DNA from: Acidobacteriaceae bacterium
Lineage (GTDB): Bacteria > Acidobacteriota > Terriglobia > Terriglobales > Acidobacteriaceae
Length of the DNA stretch: 64,000 nt
Direction: 5' to 3'
NCBI GenBank assembly: GCA_003134815.1
Contig: PLCO01000015.1
Span: 76,107 to 140,106 of the forward strand
A program made the position numbers and the translations under genes. Shown in pieces: positions 16,068 through 25,800 of the stretch (its first letter is position 1; every line of letters begins with the position of its first letter). Under the pieces are notes generated by a model. It saw nothing but the letters and a program-made list of their open reading frames with translations. It was not told the origin of the DNA and made no database searches.

Positions 16068-17656
16068 TGGCAGACGTCCTGGTTACGCATTCCTATCATC
16101 TTCCCTACGACCCTAAACAACTGCGCAAAATGCAGCCGTATATGCCGCTCGCCACGCTCTATGCGGCCACTGCGCTTAAAGACAACGGCTTCTCCGTCGC
16201 AGCATTTGACCCCATGCTTAAAGACCCGTCGCACGGCTTCCTGCGCTCGCTTGCCGAGCATAAGCCGGCGATTGTTGCCGTTTATGAAGATGACTTCAAT
16301 TTCCTTTCCAAAATGTGCCTTACCCGCATGCGCGAGATCGCGTGGAGAATGGCCGCGGCTGCGCGTGCCATCGGCGCCATCACCATCGTGCACGGCTCCG
16401 ACGCCACCGATCATCCCGCCATGTTTCTTGAGAACGGTTTCGATTACGTCTGCTGTGGCGAAGCCGAGGAAACGCTCGTTCAACTCTGCCGTTCCATTCT
16501 TCGGGGAGAAAGAGCGCTACTGCCTGACGGCCTGCTCAAACTTGACGGCCTTGTCATGCTCAATGACGGCGGGCAAATAATCAGCGGACCGCAACGGCTG
16601 GCAAAGAACCCGCGGTGGACCGAGCTTTCCTTCGCCGCGCGCGATCTCATTGACCTCGAGCCCTATCGCCGCGCCTGGACGGATGCGCACGGATATTTTT
16701 CGGTCAACATGGTCTCCAGCCGCGGCTGCCCGTATCACTGCAATTGGTGCGCCAAGCCGATCTCCGGCAATCGCTTTCAACTGCGCCCGCCCGCCGCCGT
16801 TGCCGCCGAGATCAAATTCCTCAAGGAGAGCGTCGGGGCACAGCACATCTGGTTCGGTGACGACATCTTTGCCCTGGATCACGAGTGGGTGCGCGACTTT
16901 GCCGCCGAGGTCACGCGATCCGGCGCATCGCTTCCTTTCAAAATCCAGTCGCGTGCCAACCTCATGACCGCGGAAACAGTCGAAAATCTGCAACTCGCCG
17001 GTTGCTCCGAAGTCTGGATGGGCGTTGAGTCCGGCTCCCAGGCGGTTCTCGACGCCATGGACAAGGGTCTCGATCTTTCGTCGGTCGTTGCTGCCCGTAC
17101 CCGTCTCAAGAGCGCCGGCATTCGCGCCTGTTACTTTCTTCAATTCGGCTATCCGGGAGAAACCTGGCGCGAGCTGCGGCAGACCATCTCCTTCGTGCGG
17201 CAGACGCGCCCGGACGACATCGGCGTCTCATTCTCGTACCCATTGCCCGGCACCGTGTTCTACGAGCGAGTGCGCGAGCAGCTTGGGCCTAAGCGCAACT
17301 GGGCTGACAGCGATGACCTCTGCATCATGTTTAAGGCATCGCACAACACTGATTTCTATCGAGTCGTGCGCAATGCGCTGCACGCGGAGGTTGACTCTTG
17401 GAGTCTTGCAAAATCGACCGTACTAAATTTGAACGCGGCAAATTCGACCGCCCCAAATTCGAACGCCGCAAATCCCGTGAGGACCTCTGCCGATCTCGAT
17501 GCGCTGTGGCGGCGGGTTGAAGAGTTGGAGCCGCTGAGTCGCAATCCAGACGCGCTCACTTCTCTGGAATCGCCCGCATCTCTGAAATCAACGACCGTTT
17601 TTGCAGCTCCTTTCATCGTGCCGGTCGGCCAGTTGATCTCCGCGAGGAGCCAATAG
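16067..17656 (+). CDS. B12-binding-domain radical SAM protein
   Basis: 529 residues starting at ATG 16067 in an ATGA overlap with ribA, with GGAGG at 16056-16060. The N-terminal ~190 residues form a cobalamin-binding-like Rossmann domain (PLATLYAATALKDNGF, IVHGSDATDHP, GFDYVCCGEAEET), though a canonical DxHxxG motif is not evident. The radical SAM core has CPYHCNWC (CxxxCxxC, ~residue 225) for the 4Fe4S cluster, WFGDDIF, and GVESGSQAVLDAMDKG. Near residue 455 there is a low-complexity Asn/Ala/Ser insertion that looks like local tandem duplication. Relatives carry out methylations and ring rearrangements. The substrate is unknown. Confidence 0.9.
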   Translation: MADVLVTHSYHLPYDPKQLRKMQPYMPLATLYAATALKDNGFSVAAFDPMLKDPSHGFLRSLAEHKPAIVAVYEDDFNFLSKMCLTRMREIAWRMAAAARAIGAITIVHGSDATDHPAMFLENGFDYVCCGEAEETLVQLCRSILRGERALLPDGLLKLDGLVMLNDGGQIISGPQRLAKNPRWTELSFAARDLIDLEPYRRAWTDAHGYFSVNMVSSRGCPYHCNWCAKPISGNRFQLRPPAAVAAEIKFLKESVGAQHIWFGDDIFALDHEWVRDFAAEVTRSGASLPFKIQSRANLMTAETVENLQLAGCSEVWMGVESGSQAVLDAMDKGLDLSSVVAARTRLKSAGIRACYFLQFGYPGETWRELRQTISFVRQTRPDDIGVSFSYPLPGTVFYERVREQLGPKRNWADSDDLCIMFKASHNTDFYRVVRNALHAEVDSWSLAKSTVLNLNAANSTAPNSNAANPVRTSADLDALWRRVEELEPLSRNPDALTSLESPASLKSTTVFAAPFIVPVGQLISARSQ

Positions 17657-17670
17657 GTGGAGGCGAAGAA

Positions 17671-18687
17671 ATGGGAGTTGGGGTAGCTCCTATGACGACA
17701 TTGAGCTCTTCTCTTGCCGGCAGTCGGAACGTTGCCAGGCGGCTCGATCTTCGCCTGCGCTGTCCCCGCTGCAGCGCCAATCTCTCCGCTCTCGATTGCC
17801 TCAAATGCGGTCTTTCGCTTAACGAGTGCGGCGGAATCATTCACGCTCTTCCACCCATAAGGCTCGATCACTATGCGCAATTCATTGCGGATTACGAGCA
17901 CATTCGGGTTGCTGAAGGTCGTGGCAGCGCTCGCGGCGATTTCTATCTCGCTCTTCCCTATCGCGATGTTTCAGGCCGCAACACGAATCAGTGGCGAATT
18001 CGCGCACGCACCTGGGACTACCTGATGAAGCGCGTTCTTGGGCCGGCTTTTCTTCCTCACGCGCCGATCCCCCGGGGTTTGATTCTCGACCTTGGCGCCG
18101 GAAACTGCTGGATGAGTTTTCGGCTGGCGCAGGCAGGCTACAAGCCCGTCGCGGTGGACTTGCACGACAATTCATTCGACGGCATGGGGGCCGCGGAGCA
18201 TTTTCGAGACTCTCTGCCTAATCTCTTCCCGCGCTTTCGCGCCGAGCTGGCTCACCTCCCCTTCCAGGACGAGCAATTCGACGCCGCTATATTCAATGCA
18301 TCGTTTCACTACGTCGAAGACGCCGCTGCCGCGCTCGCTGAAGCGCTGCGCTGCGTCAAACCCGGCGGCCGCCTCATCATCTGCGACACGCCGTGGTACT
18401 CCTGCGATGAGAGCGGCTATGAAATGGTGCGGGAGCGCCGCATGAGCTTTATGAAGCGATACGGCACTGCCTCCGCATCGCTCCAGAGCGTTGAGTTCCT
18501 CACCGACGAGCGCCTGCAATCGCTCGAGGAGCGGCTCGCGATCCGCTGGACTGTCTACTCTCCGAACTACGGCCTGCAGTGGGCCATGCGGCCTTTCATC
18601 GCAAAATTATGGAACAGGCGCGAGCCTGCTCAGTTTCGCATCTTTGTCGCACAAAAGGCGCCGGCAAGCTCGGGTGCGAGAACATGA
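17671..18687 (+). CDS. Methyltransferase with N-terminal zinc-ribbon-like segment
   Basis: 338 residues, ATG 17671 with GGAGG 7-8 nt upstream. Residues ~30-50 contain CPRC ... CLKCG, a zinc-ribbon-like pair as in the RlmA family. The SAM-binding domain follows: LILDLGAGNCWMSFRLAQAG, VAVDLHDN, LPFQDEQFDAAIFNASFHYVED and LRCVKPGGRLIICDTP. It is thus a class I Methyltransf_11-type enzyme. It sits 14 bp after the radical SAM gene and overlaps the amidohydrolase gene by ATGA, so the three are surely cotranscribed. An rRNA target is possible from the zinc ribbon, but the context favours a small molecule. Confidence 0.88.
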   Translation: MGVGVAPMTTLSSSLAGSRNVARRLDLRLRCPRCSANLSALDCLKCGLSLNECGGIIHALPPIRLDHYAQFIADYEHIRVAEGRGSARGDFYLALPYRDVSGRNTNQWRIRARTWDYLMKRVLGPAFLPHAPIPRGLILDLGAGNCWMSFRLAQAGYKPVAVDLHDNSFDGMGAAEHFRDSLPNLFPRFRAELAHLPFQDEQFDAAIFNASFHYVEDAAAALAEALRCVKPGGRLIICDTPWYSCDESGYEMVRERRMSFMKRYGTASASLQSVEFLTDERLQSLEERLAIRWTVYSPNYGLQWAMRPFIAKLWNRREPAQFRIFVAQKAPASSGART

Positions 18688-20027
18688 CCGGACGCGAAGT
18701 CATGAGCAATCGTGAAGCACGGTCAGCGGAACAAAACACCGGCCTAATCGTTCTTCGCGGCGCACGCTGCGTCCTCGCAAGCGAGCGGCTTGAAAATGCA
18801 ACCGTCGAAATCGTGGACGGCCAAATCGCTCGTATCAGGATCGCCCGCATCCTGAATGGCGCGCAGGCTTCGCGGTCCGCAACCAACTGCTCCTCGGAAA
18901 TCGATCTCACGGGCTATTGTTTGCTTCCCGGCCTGATCAATGCGCACGACCACCTGGAGTATGCCCTCTACCCCCGACTTGGCAACCCGCCCTACGCCAA
19001 CTACGTCGAATGGGGTGAGGGCATCCACCGAGATTCTCTCGACGTGATCGCCAAACATAGGGCCGTTCCCAGGGATGTGCGCCTGTGGTGGGGCGGAATT
19101 CGTAATCTCCTTTGCGGCGTCACGACCGTGGCCCACCACAATCCCCTCTGGCCTGCGCTCAAGCAGAGCGGCTTTCCGGTTCGCGTCGTTCGCCAATATG
19201 GCTGGGCTCACTCTGTCGCCCTTGGCGGCGACCTTCGCTCTGCGCGCGCCAGCACGCCAAAAGGTAGTCCATTCATTGTGCATGCAGGCGAAGGAGTCGA
19301 CGACCGAGCCCGCAGCGAGCTCTGGACTCTCGATCGCATGGGCCTGCTCGATCCGTTTGCCGTGCTCATTCACGGTCTCGCCATCGACCGCAAAGGCGTT
19401 GCTCTGATCAATACGCGCGGTGCCTCCCTCATCGTCTGTCCATCATCCAATCACGCACTTTTCGCCGCGCTCCCAGATCTCGCGCTCCTCGGCAATGTTC
19501 GTCGCATCGCGTTGGGCAGCGACTCGCCGCTCACCGCGGCCGGAAATCTCCTGGACGAGATCCGGTTTGCGATCTCGAAGTGCGGCATCTCTCCAGGAGC
19601 TGCCTGGCGCATGGTCACCACTGGTCCCGCGGACCTTCTCCGATTAAATCGCGGCGAAGGCTCCATCGTTCCTTCCGGCGTGGCCGATCTTTTCGCGATT
19701 CGCGACGCCGGCGCAAATCCCGCAAATTTTCTTGACCGCCTCGCCTCTCTTTCATCCGAGGATGTGGAACTGGTCATCATCGCCGGGCGCGTCCAGCTCG
19801 CCTCAGAGGAAATTCTGCACAGGCTTCCGCCGCCACTGGTAGAAGGCCTCGAACCTCTCTCACTCGGAAATCAACTTCGCTGGGTGCGGGCGCCAATTGA
19901 AAACCTTCTAGAGACCGCCGAAGAAGTTCTCGGCGAAGGGGAAGTCCGCTTGGGAGGCCAGCCTGTCCGCTCGTCCGCGAAAGTTGCCCGCGCACACGCA
20001 TTCGAGGAGGCGCAACATGTTTGCTGA
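18684..20027 (+). CDS. Metal-dependent amidohydrolase / deaminase (ATZ/TRZ-like)
   Basis: 447 residues from ATG 18684, in an ATGA overlap with the methyltransferase gene; the frame is open further upstream but inside that gene. Amidohydrolase superfamily signature: LPGLINAHDHLEY (HxH metal ligands), IVHAGEGVDD (third His), LIHGLAID (fourth His), and ALGSDSPLTA (catalytic Asp). These place it with cytosine deaminase/chlorohydrolase-like enzymes that act on exocyclic amino groups or ring C-N bonds. In a pathway supplied by GTP cyclohydrolase II, a pyrimidine or purine-derived substrate would fit, but this is inference. Confidence 0.88.
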   Translation: MTGREVMSNREARSAEQNTGLIVLRGARCVLASERLENATVEIVDGQIARIRIARILNGAQASRSATNCSSEIDLTGYCLLPGLINAHDHLEYALYPRLGNPPYANYVEWGEGIHRDSLDVIAKHRAVPRDVRLWWGGIRNLLCGVTTVAHHNPLWPALKQSGFPVRVVRQYGWAHSVALGGDLRSARASTPKGSPFIVHAGEGVDDRARSELWTLDRMGLLDPFAVLIHGLAIDRKGVALINTRGASLIVCPSSNHALFAALPDLALLGNVRRIALGSDSPLTAAGNLLDEIRFAISKCGISPGAAWRMVTTGPADLLRLNRGEGSIVPSGVADLFAIRDAGANPANFLDRLASLSSEDVELVIIAGRVQLASEEILHRLPPPLVEGLEPLSLGNQLRWVRAPIENLLETAEEVLGEGEVRLGGQPVRSSAKVARAHAFEEAQHVC

Positions 20028-21426
20028 CGACCGGAAGTGGCACTTCGGCGTGCTCCCCTTCACCGGCACGGGACATTTGAATCCCCTTCTCGCGCTCTCC
20101 CAGGAATTGAAGAGGCGAGGGCATCGCGTCACCTTTTTTGAGAAACCGAAAATCGAAGAGCGCGTGCGCCATGCCGGCCTGGATTTTGTCCCCCTCCACA
20201 CGAAAAAGTTCGCCCGGTCTGGTCCAGTCATGTCTGGGCCAATTCTAACCCGCCGTTCCGGCACTTGGGCTCAAATCTCCACGCTGCGCTTCAATCTCGC
20301 GCGTGTGCGTTACGATATCCAGCAGTACCTCGACGAAACGCCGTCTGCGCTCGCTTCAGCGCGCGTCGATGCGCTTCTGATCAACGAGATCGCCCTCACC
20401 GGGCCGACCGTGGCGCAATTGCTGCGATTGCCCTACTTCCTCATCGCAACCACTGTGCCCCATCACTTTGGCTGGAATGCCCGATCATCGTCCGGCTCGT
20501 CGTGGCTCACCGGCCATCGCGCCTCTACTTCCCCGGTTTCCTTGTTGGTCTCCTGGCTCGAGAGCCATCTCCTCGAGCTCTCTGCTCTCAGAACGCGCGG
20601 CCCGGTCCGTCGCGCGCTCGACTCCGAACGGCGCAAACTGGAATTAGGCCCTCTCCGTAACCTTCCCAAAGAGTTTCCTTGCCTCGCCCACATTACTCAA
20701 TTGCCGCAGTGCCTCGACTTCGAGCACGTCATTGAATCCGCCGCAATCTACTACAGCGGACCGTGGATTAGCGCGACGACAAGACAACAAATCGACTTTC
20801 CCTGGCATCGTATCGACGGCAGGCCTCTCGTTTACGCAACATTGGGAACCACCCGCAACGTTCAGCTCTCTGTCTTCCGCATGATTGCCCAGGCCTGCGC
20901 CGATCTCAATGTACAGTTGGTCATCGCGCTCGGCAATCGCGTCGATCCTGCAATGCTAGCCGATCTTCCCGGCAACCCGCTCGTAGCGCAATTCGCACCG
21001 CAACTCGAGCTCATCAAGCTCGCAAGCGTCGTAATCTCGCACGCCGGGCCCAATACTTCCTTTGAAGCACTCCTGGAAGCGAAGCCCATGATCGTCATCC
21101 CCCTGGCCTACGATCAACCGGCAATCGCGGCTCGCCTGGCGCACTTCTGCATCGCCGAGGTTCTTCCTTTCAAACGACTGTCCGCTCAAAAGCTCCACCG
21201 TGCGCTCGCCAAAGTCCTCGGTGACCCGACATACAAGCACGCGGCTCAGCAAATGCAAAACAAGCTTCGCTCCATCGACGGAGCCAGGCGCGCCGCGGAC
21301 ATTATTTCAGTGGAGTTGGAAGGATATGCAGCTCGGCAGCAATTGCGCCTCCGCAATGACGTGCGTTCCACGGGCAAGGATGAAAGGCTCGCGCGGCAAC
21401 CAGGTATCTCATCCGTCGCTCGCTAG
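20017..21426 (+). CDS. MGT/UGT-type glycosyltransferase (GT1 fold)
   Basis: 469 residues from ATG 20017 (GAGGAGG at 20004-20010), overlapping the amidohydrolase gene by 11 bp. N-terminal acceptor half with FTGTGHLNPLLALSQELKRRGH; C-terminal donor half with the UGT signature VVISHAGPNTSFEALLEAKP followed by PLAYDQPAIAARL. Such enzymes transfer sugars from NDP-sugars to small lipophilic acceptors (carotenoids, macrolides, sterols, aromatics) rather than to polysaccharide chains. It therefore supports a glycosylated small-molecule product. Its 3' end overlaps the convergent HprK-like gene by 18 bp. Confidence 0.9.
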   Translation: MFADDRKWHFGVLPFTGTGHLNPLLALSQELKRRGHRVTFFEKPKIEERVRHAGLDFVPLHTKKFARSGPVMSGPILTRRSGTWAQISTLRFNLARVRYDIQQYLDETPSALASARVDALLINEIALTGPTVAQLLRLPYFLIATTVPHHFGWNARSSSGSSWLTGHRASTSPVSLLVSWLESHLLELSALRTRGPVRRALDSERRKLELGPLRNLPKEFPCLAHITQLPQCLDFEHVIESAAIYYSGPWISATTRQQIDFPWHRIDGRPLVYATLGTTRNVQLSVFRMIAQACADLNVQLVIALGNRVDPAMLADLPGNPLVAQFAPQLELIKLASVVISHAGPNTSFEALLEAKPMIVIPLAYDQPAIAARLAHFCIAEVLPFKRLSAQKLHRALAKVLGDPTYKHAAQQMQNKLRSIDGARRAADIISVELEGYAARQQLRLRNDVRSTGKDERLARQPGISSVAR

Positions 21427-22524
21427 TTCATCGAGCGCGCATATTCCTTCGCCCAGCGTCTCATAGTGTAGTTCGTAGGCTGGCACATTGCAGAGTATCG
21501 CAAGTTTCTTCTCGTGTCTGGCGCGAATCTCTCCGGTTGAAAATAGTCCCTGTCCGATGCGCTCCACAGCACTCCCGATCGGCAGCCGGGTCAGTTCGCC
21601 TCGAGCACCCTGCCGACGGCTGAGAAAAACCACGGTTTCGACAGCCGCTTCCTCTGCAACTCGCTCCACGGGAAGTTCGCTTGTTGGAACCTCAATCGAA
21701 GGTTTGCCTTCCATCCGCGGCGTAACTGCGTAGCCCTCAAGCTCGGGAAACAGCGCTCTCGCCGACGGTCGAAATCGAACTCGATGGCAGTGCCCGATCA
21801 CGCGCGGAGCGCCCGGATCCCCCCCGCGCGGAGCGCCCGAATCGTTGACCAGGTAACTCGTATCGTCCGAAGTCAAAGTCCACCCCGCTCGCGCGCACGC
21901 ATACGCGAGCGTTGACTTGCCCGCTCCGGATTCGCCACACAGCAGGATTCCTTTTCCATTCTTGCCCACACACGCGGCATGAATATCAGTGACCACCGAT
22001 GCGCCGAGCAGCAAATAAACCGCCTTTTCAAGGAAGTTACTGCGCAGATAACACCGGTTCTCCGCGGCCGCCCCTGTCAGCTTGATGAAATTCCTGCCCG
22101 TGCTCAAATCAAGCAGAGCCTGGTTCTCTTGATCGGCAACCAGCGAAAAAAAGGGTCCAAATGCTTGTCGCGCCGGTTCAAGTGGGCAGCATGCACCCGC
22201 ATGGTCCACCACTCCCACGCGTATTTCCAGCCCCGTTGCCTCTCGCGTGAATCGCGCATGACCAAAGCTCTCCTCGGCAGCCGCCAGCACTTTCGCTTCA
22301 TTGGTCAGGATCTCAACTGAATAACCCAGCGGATAGAAGCTCTTTCGTAGCGGTAATTCAATATCGCAGAGGATGCCATCCTGCGGTTCACCGGAGAAAG
22401 GAGGCTCGCTCTCTCTTGGCGGGGCTTCGCAAGACGAATCCGCAATCATGCTTTCCTGTCCATTCTGCAGCAATCCGGCGTCGCACTCATTAAATCTGTG
22501 CGCCGGCCACGCGTTCTCGGCCAC
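21409..22524 (-). CDS. HPr-kinase-like P-loop protein
   Basis: 371 residues on the minus strand. After a poorly conserved N-terminal ~190 residues comes a P-loop GESGAGKST, the TLTSDDTSYLV segment with the paired Asp typical of HprK/P, and later SIEVPTSELP. The protein lacks the HPr kinase N-terminal domain, and no HPr or PTS gene is near. Proteins of this type occur in exosortase/EPS loci and in lasso-peptide clusters, where some phosphorylate a small substrate. A GC-rich internal duplication (GAPRGGDPGAPR) occurs near residue 235. It is transcribed from array promoter P7. Confidence 0.82.
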   Translation of the reverse strand: MAENAWPAHRFNECDAGLLQNGQESMIADSSCEAPPRESEPPFSGEPQDGILCDIELPLRKSFYPLGYSVEILTNEAKVLAAAEESFGHARFTREATGLEIRVGVVDHAGACCPLEPARQAFGPFFSLVADQENQALLDLSTGRNFIKLTGAAAENRCYLRSNFLEKAVYLLLGASVVTDIHAACVGKNGKGILLCGESGAGKSTLAYACARAGWTLTSDDTSYLVNDSGAPRGGDPGAPRVIGHCHRVRFRPSARALFPELEGYAVTPRMEGKPSIEVPTSELPVERVAEEAAVETVVFLSRRQGARGELTRLPIGSAVERIGQGLFSTGEIRARHEKKLAILCNVPAYELHYETLGEGICALDELASDG

Positions 22525-22568
22525 ATCTTCCAGTGCGCCCCACGCGCCGCCTCGCCCTGCTTAAAACA

Positions 22569-22621
22569 GGAATAGCAACTTCTCCCTTCGCGAATGTCAA
22601 AGCATTGTATGCCGATTGTCA
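22569..22621 (-). promoter_or_regulatory. Array promoter P7 for the HprK-like gene
   Basis: Minus strand: TGACAA (22621-22616), ATACAA (22610-22605) and TGACAT (22599-22594) at 11-bp steps; 19-bp spacer; TATTCC (22574-22569). The predicted start is near 22562, with a leader of about 38 nt to ATG 22524. Confidence 0.68.
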
Positions 22622-22725
22622 TTATTTCCTGCCGTATCGGACTCGCTCCGCGCACCGCAACCGCGTAACGCATCCGCTGTAAACTCCGTGCCACCAGCGC
22701 ACTGCGCTTGCCTGCAGCCTTTACC

Positions 22726-22789
22726 TAACAATGGAATGACATTTGACTGACCCCCGCATGACACCGCCTCAGGCTGCATTCTTTAGCTT
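22726..22789 (+). promoter_or_regulatory. Array promoter P8 for the EPS export operon
   Basis: TAACAA (22726), TGACAT (22737), TGACCC (22748) and TGACAC (22759-22764) at 11-bp steps; 19-bp spacer; TAGCTT (22784-22789). The predicted start near 22796 lies 17 nt before the exporter ATG. It is divergent from P7. The following genes to 32417 are packed without gaps, so P8 may serve six genes. Confidence 0.7.
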
Positions 22790-22812
22790 CAAAAACTGAG
22801 AGAGAACTGTCT

Positions 22813-25800
22813 ATGCCGCCGCCGCAATTCACTTCCGCTGATCGAGCCGCTCATCGAGCCGACGACCGAGCCTATCGTCGCGCTCGACACAAAGCGAGCG
22901 GTCGCGGACAACTGTTCCGCGGCGCAGTAACATTGCTGCCATTTTTGTTTTTCGTGAGCCTGATCGCGGCGGCGGGCCAGGCGCCAACTTCATCCGCTCT
23001 GCCCCAGGGACAAGTCCAATCGGGATCATCCAACTCCGCATGGCCGCTTACAGGCCCCAACGACACGGCAAATGAAAACAGCGACCAATCCGGCGCCGCG
23101 AATAACCTCTCGCAGTCGGCCCCGCTCTCGGCCGATCAGATCGTCAGCATCCTCGAACAGAATCCGGATTTGCTTTTGGAGTTGAAGTCGCAGTTGGCAG
23201 ATCGCTTCCAGCAGCAGGGAATGCAGGTCGAGGCCGCCGACATCTCCGATCAAATGGTCTACAACCAGGTAGCGTCGAGCCCGGCCTTGCGCGCGACCAT
23301 TTCGCAAACGCTCGAGGAGCGCGGATACTCCGCCGACATGGGACTTGCGTCTGCCAGCTCTCCCGCGAGCGACAGCAGTTCGTCTGACTCCGAGTCGCAG
23401 CTTCCGCTCCTCGCGCCCAACTCTTCAGATCGGAACATCGGACCTGCTGCCGCTTCTTCCACGTCGGGCCAGCGTTCGGGCATTCCTCGCCCCGGAGCCG
23501 CCAACAATCCGCGCGGTCAGGAGAAAGCAAACGCGTCCACCGACGCCCCTTCGGTCCTGCATCAACACACGCCGCTCAATCTCGAATCCATGCACGATCT
23601 GTACTCGCAGATTCCCGATGGCGCGATGCATCTTGACCGGTTCGGCTCCGATGTCTTCGTCAATCGCACGCCGTCCGTAACGGTGCGCCAAAATTCCGGC
23701 CAGAATCCGGGACTCTCCACTCCGCTCGATGTTCCCCTCGGTCCCGACTACATCGTCGGCGCTGGCGACCAGCTCACCATCGAATTGTGGGGAGGCGCAA
23801 CGCAAACCTTCGTTCGCACGGTTGATAGCAACGGTCGCGTCTTTCTGCCGGAAGCCGGAGTGGTAGTGGTCGCGGGGCTTTCGCTTGAGAAGGTGCAGAG
23901 CATCATCGCCGATGCGCTCAAGCAGCAGTTCCGCAACGCGCAAGTCGCGGTCACCGTCTCCAGTCTGCGCTCGGTGCGCGTTTATATCGTTGGCGACGTG
24001 CAACGACCCGGCGGCTATGATGTCAGTTCGCTGACTACTCCGCTGAGCGCCTTCTATGCCGCCGGCGGTCCCACCGCAGTCGGCTCGCTGCGCATTCTGC
24101 GTCACTACCGCGGCGATCAGCTCGTCGAGGAAATCGACCTCTACGACTTTCTCCTTCACGGAATTCGCGGCCAGACTGTTCGCTTCGAAAGTGGCGACAC
24201 GCTCCTCGTGCCGCCTGTTGGCCTTCAGGTTGCCGTCTCCGGCGCGGTTAAACGCGAGGCGATTTACGAGTTGAAGCCCGGCGAAACCACTCTCTCTGCG
24301 CTCATCGGCGATGCCGGCGGCTTTACTGCCGCGGCTTCGCTCAACCACATAACCATCGAGCGCATCGATGCCAATACTCATCAACGCATCACCGTAACGC
24401 TCCCCGCTGACGGCGGACAAGCTGCAAATACCGCACAGGACGCCATCGCGCACTTCGCGGTCCTTGATGGAGACCGAATTCGTGTCGAGCCTATTCTTCC
24501 TTACAGTCAACGCGCTGTATATCTCGCGGGCCACGTCGTGCGCCCCGGGCGTCTGGCGTACACCGATGACATGAAACTCAGCGACGTGATTCGCAGCTAT
24601 CAGGATCTGCTTCCCGAACCCGCCTCGCGCGGCGAGATCGTTCGTCTAGTGCCTCCCGACCTGCACGCGGAAACAATCAACTTCGACGTTCCCGAAGTGC
24701 TTATCGGCAACTCCAATGTTGACCTCCAGCCGTTCGACACGATTCGCGTCTTCGGTCGCTATCAAAGCGATGCTCCAAAGGTCACCATTCGCGGCGAGGT
24801 GTTGCGGCCCGGCGATTATCCCATGTCCAATGGCATGACCGCCGCGCAACTGGTGCGCATGGCCGGCGGCTTCAAGCGCGACGCCCTCATCGAGAGCGCC
24901 GATCTCACCAGCTACCAAGTAGCCGGCGGCAATCAAATCTCTGAGAGTCTTGCCACTGTGCAAATCGGCGCCGCCGTTGCTGGAGCCGATCCCGGCGCGG
25001 ACGTTCCCCTCAAGCCCGGCGACATTCTCGCCATCCATCAAATCACCAATTGGACCGACATTGGCGAGTCGGTCACCGTCACCGGACAGGTGAAGTATCC
25101 CGGCAGCTACGGCTTTCACGACGGCGAGCACCTCAGCTCCGTTTTGCGCCGCGCGGGAGGACTGCTGCCCGCAGCCTACACGCAAGGCGCGGTGCTCATT
25201 CGCGACCAGGTGAAGACGCTTGAGCAAAACAGCCGCGACGAGCTCATTCGCCAAATTGAAACCAGTGCTGCCGCCGCCCGGCTCTCACCCAACGTCGCTG
25301 CCTCCGGCTCCGCGGGGCCGCTACAAGCCATCAAGGCGCAGCAGGATCAGGTAATCGCCGACCTGCAGAGCCATCCGCCAACTGGCCGCATGGTCATTCA
25401 CATCACGGCCGATATCGACAGTTGGGCGAACACTCCGGCGGATATCGAGCTGCGCCGCGATGACGTGCTCACCATTCCCAAGCAGCCGGGATTCGTGCTC
25501 GTCACCGGGCAGGTCTGCAACGTAACCGCTCTCGCCTTCGCGCCCGGCCGCACCGCTGAGTGGTATCTCAAGCACGCCGGCGGCACCAACTCCACTGCAA
25601 ACCGAAAGGAGATCTTCATCATCCGCGCCAATGGCTCCGTGGTGGGCCGCCATTCCAGTGGCGCCTTCTCCGGCGACGTTCTCTCCACCCGGCTCGATCC
25701 CGGTGACGTTGTTGTTGTGCCGCAAAAAATCATCGGCGGCTCGCTGTTTTGGCGCAATCTGCTTACCACCGGGCAGCTCGCTGCCTCGTTTGCTATCACC

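Noticed and set aside
12847..22524. Lasso-peptide or other RiPP cluster
   Set aside because: HprK-like, nucleotidyltransferase-like and ABC genes fit, but no precursor, PqqD-like chaperone, leader peptidase or cyclase gene is present.
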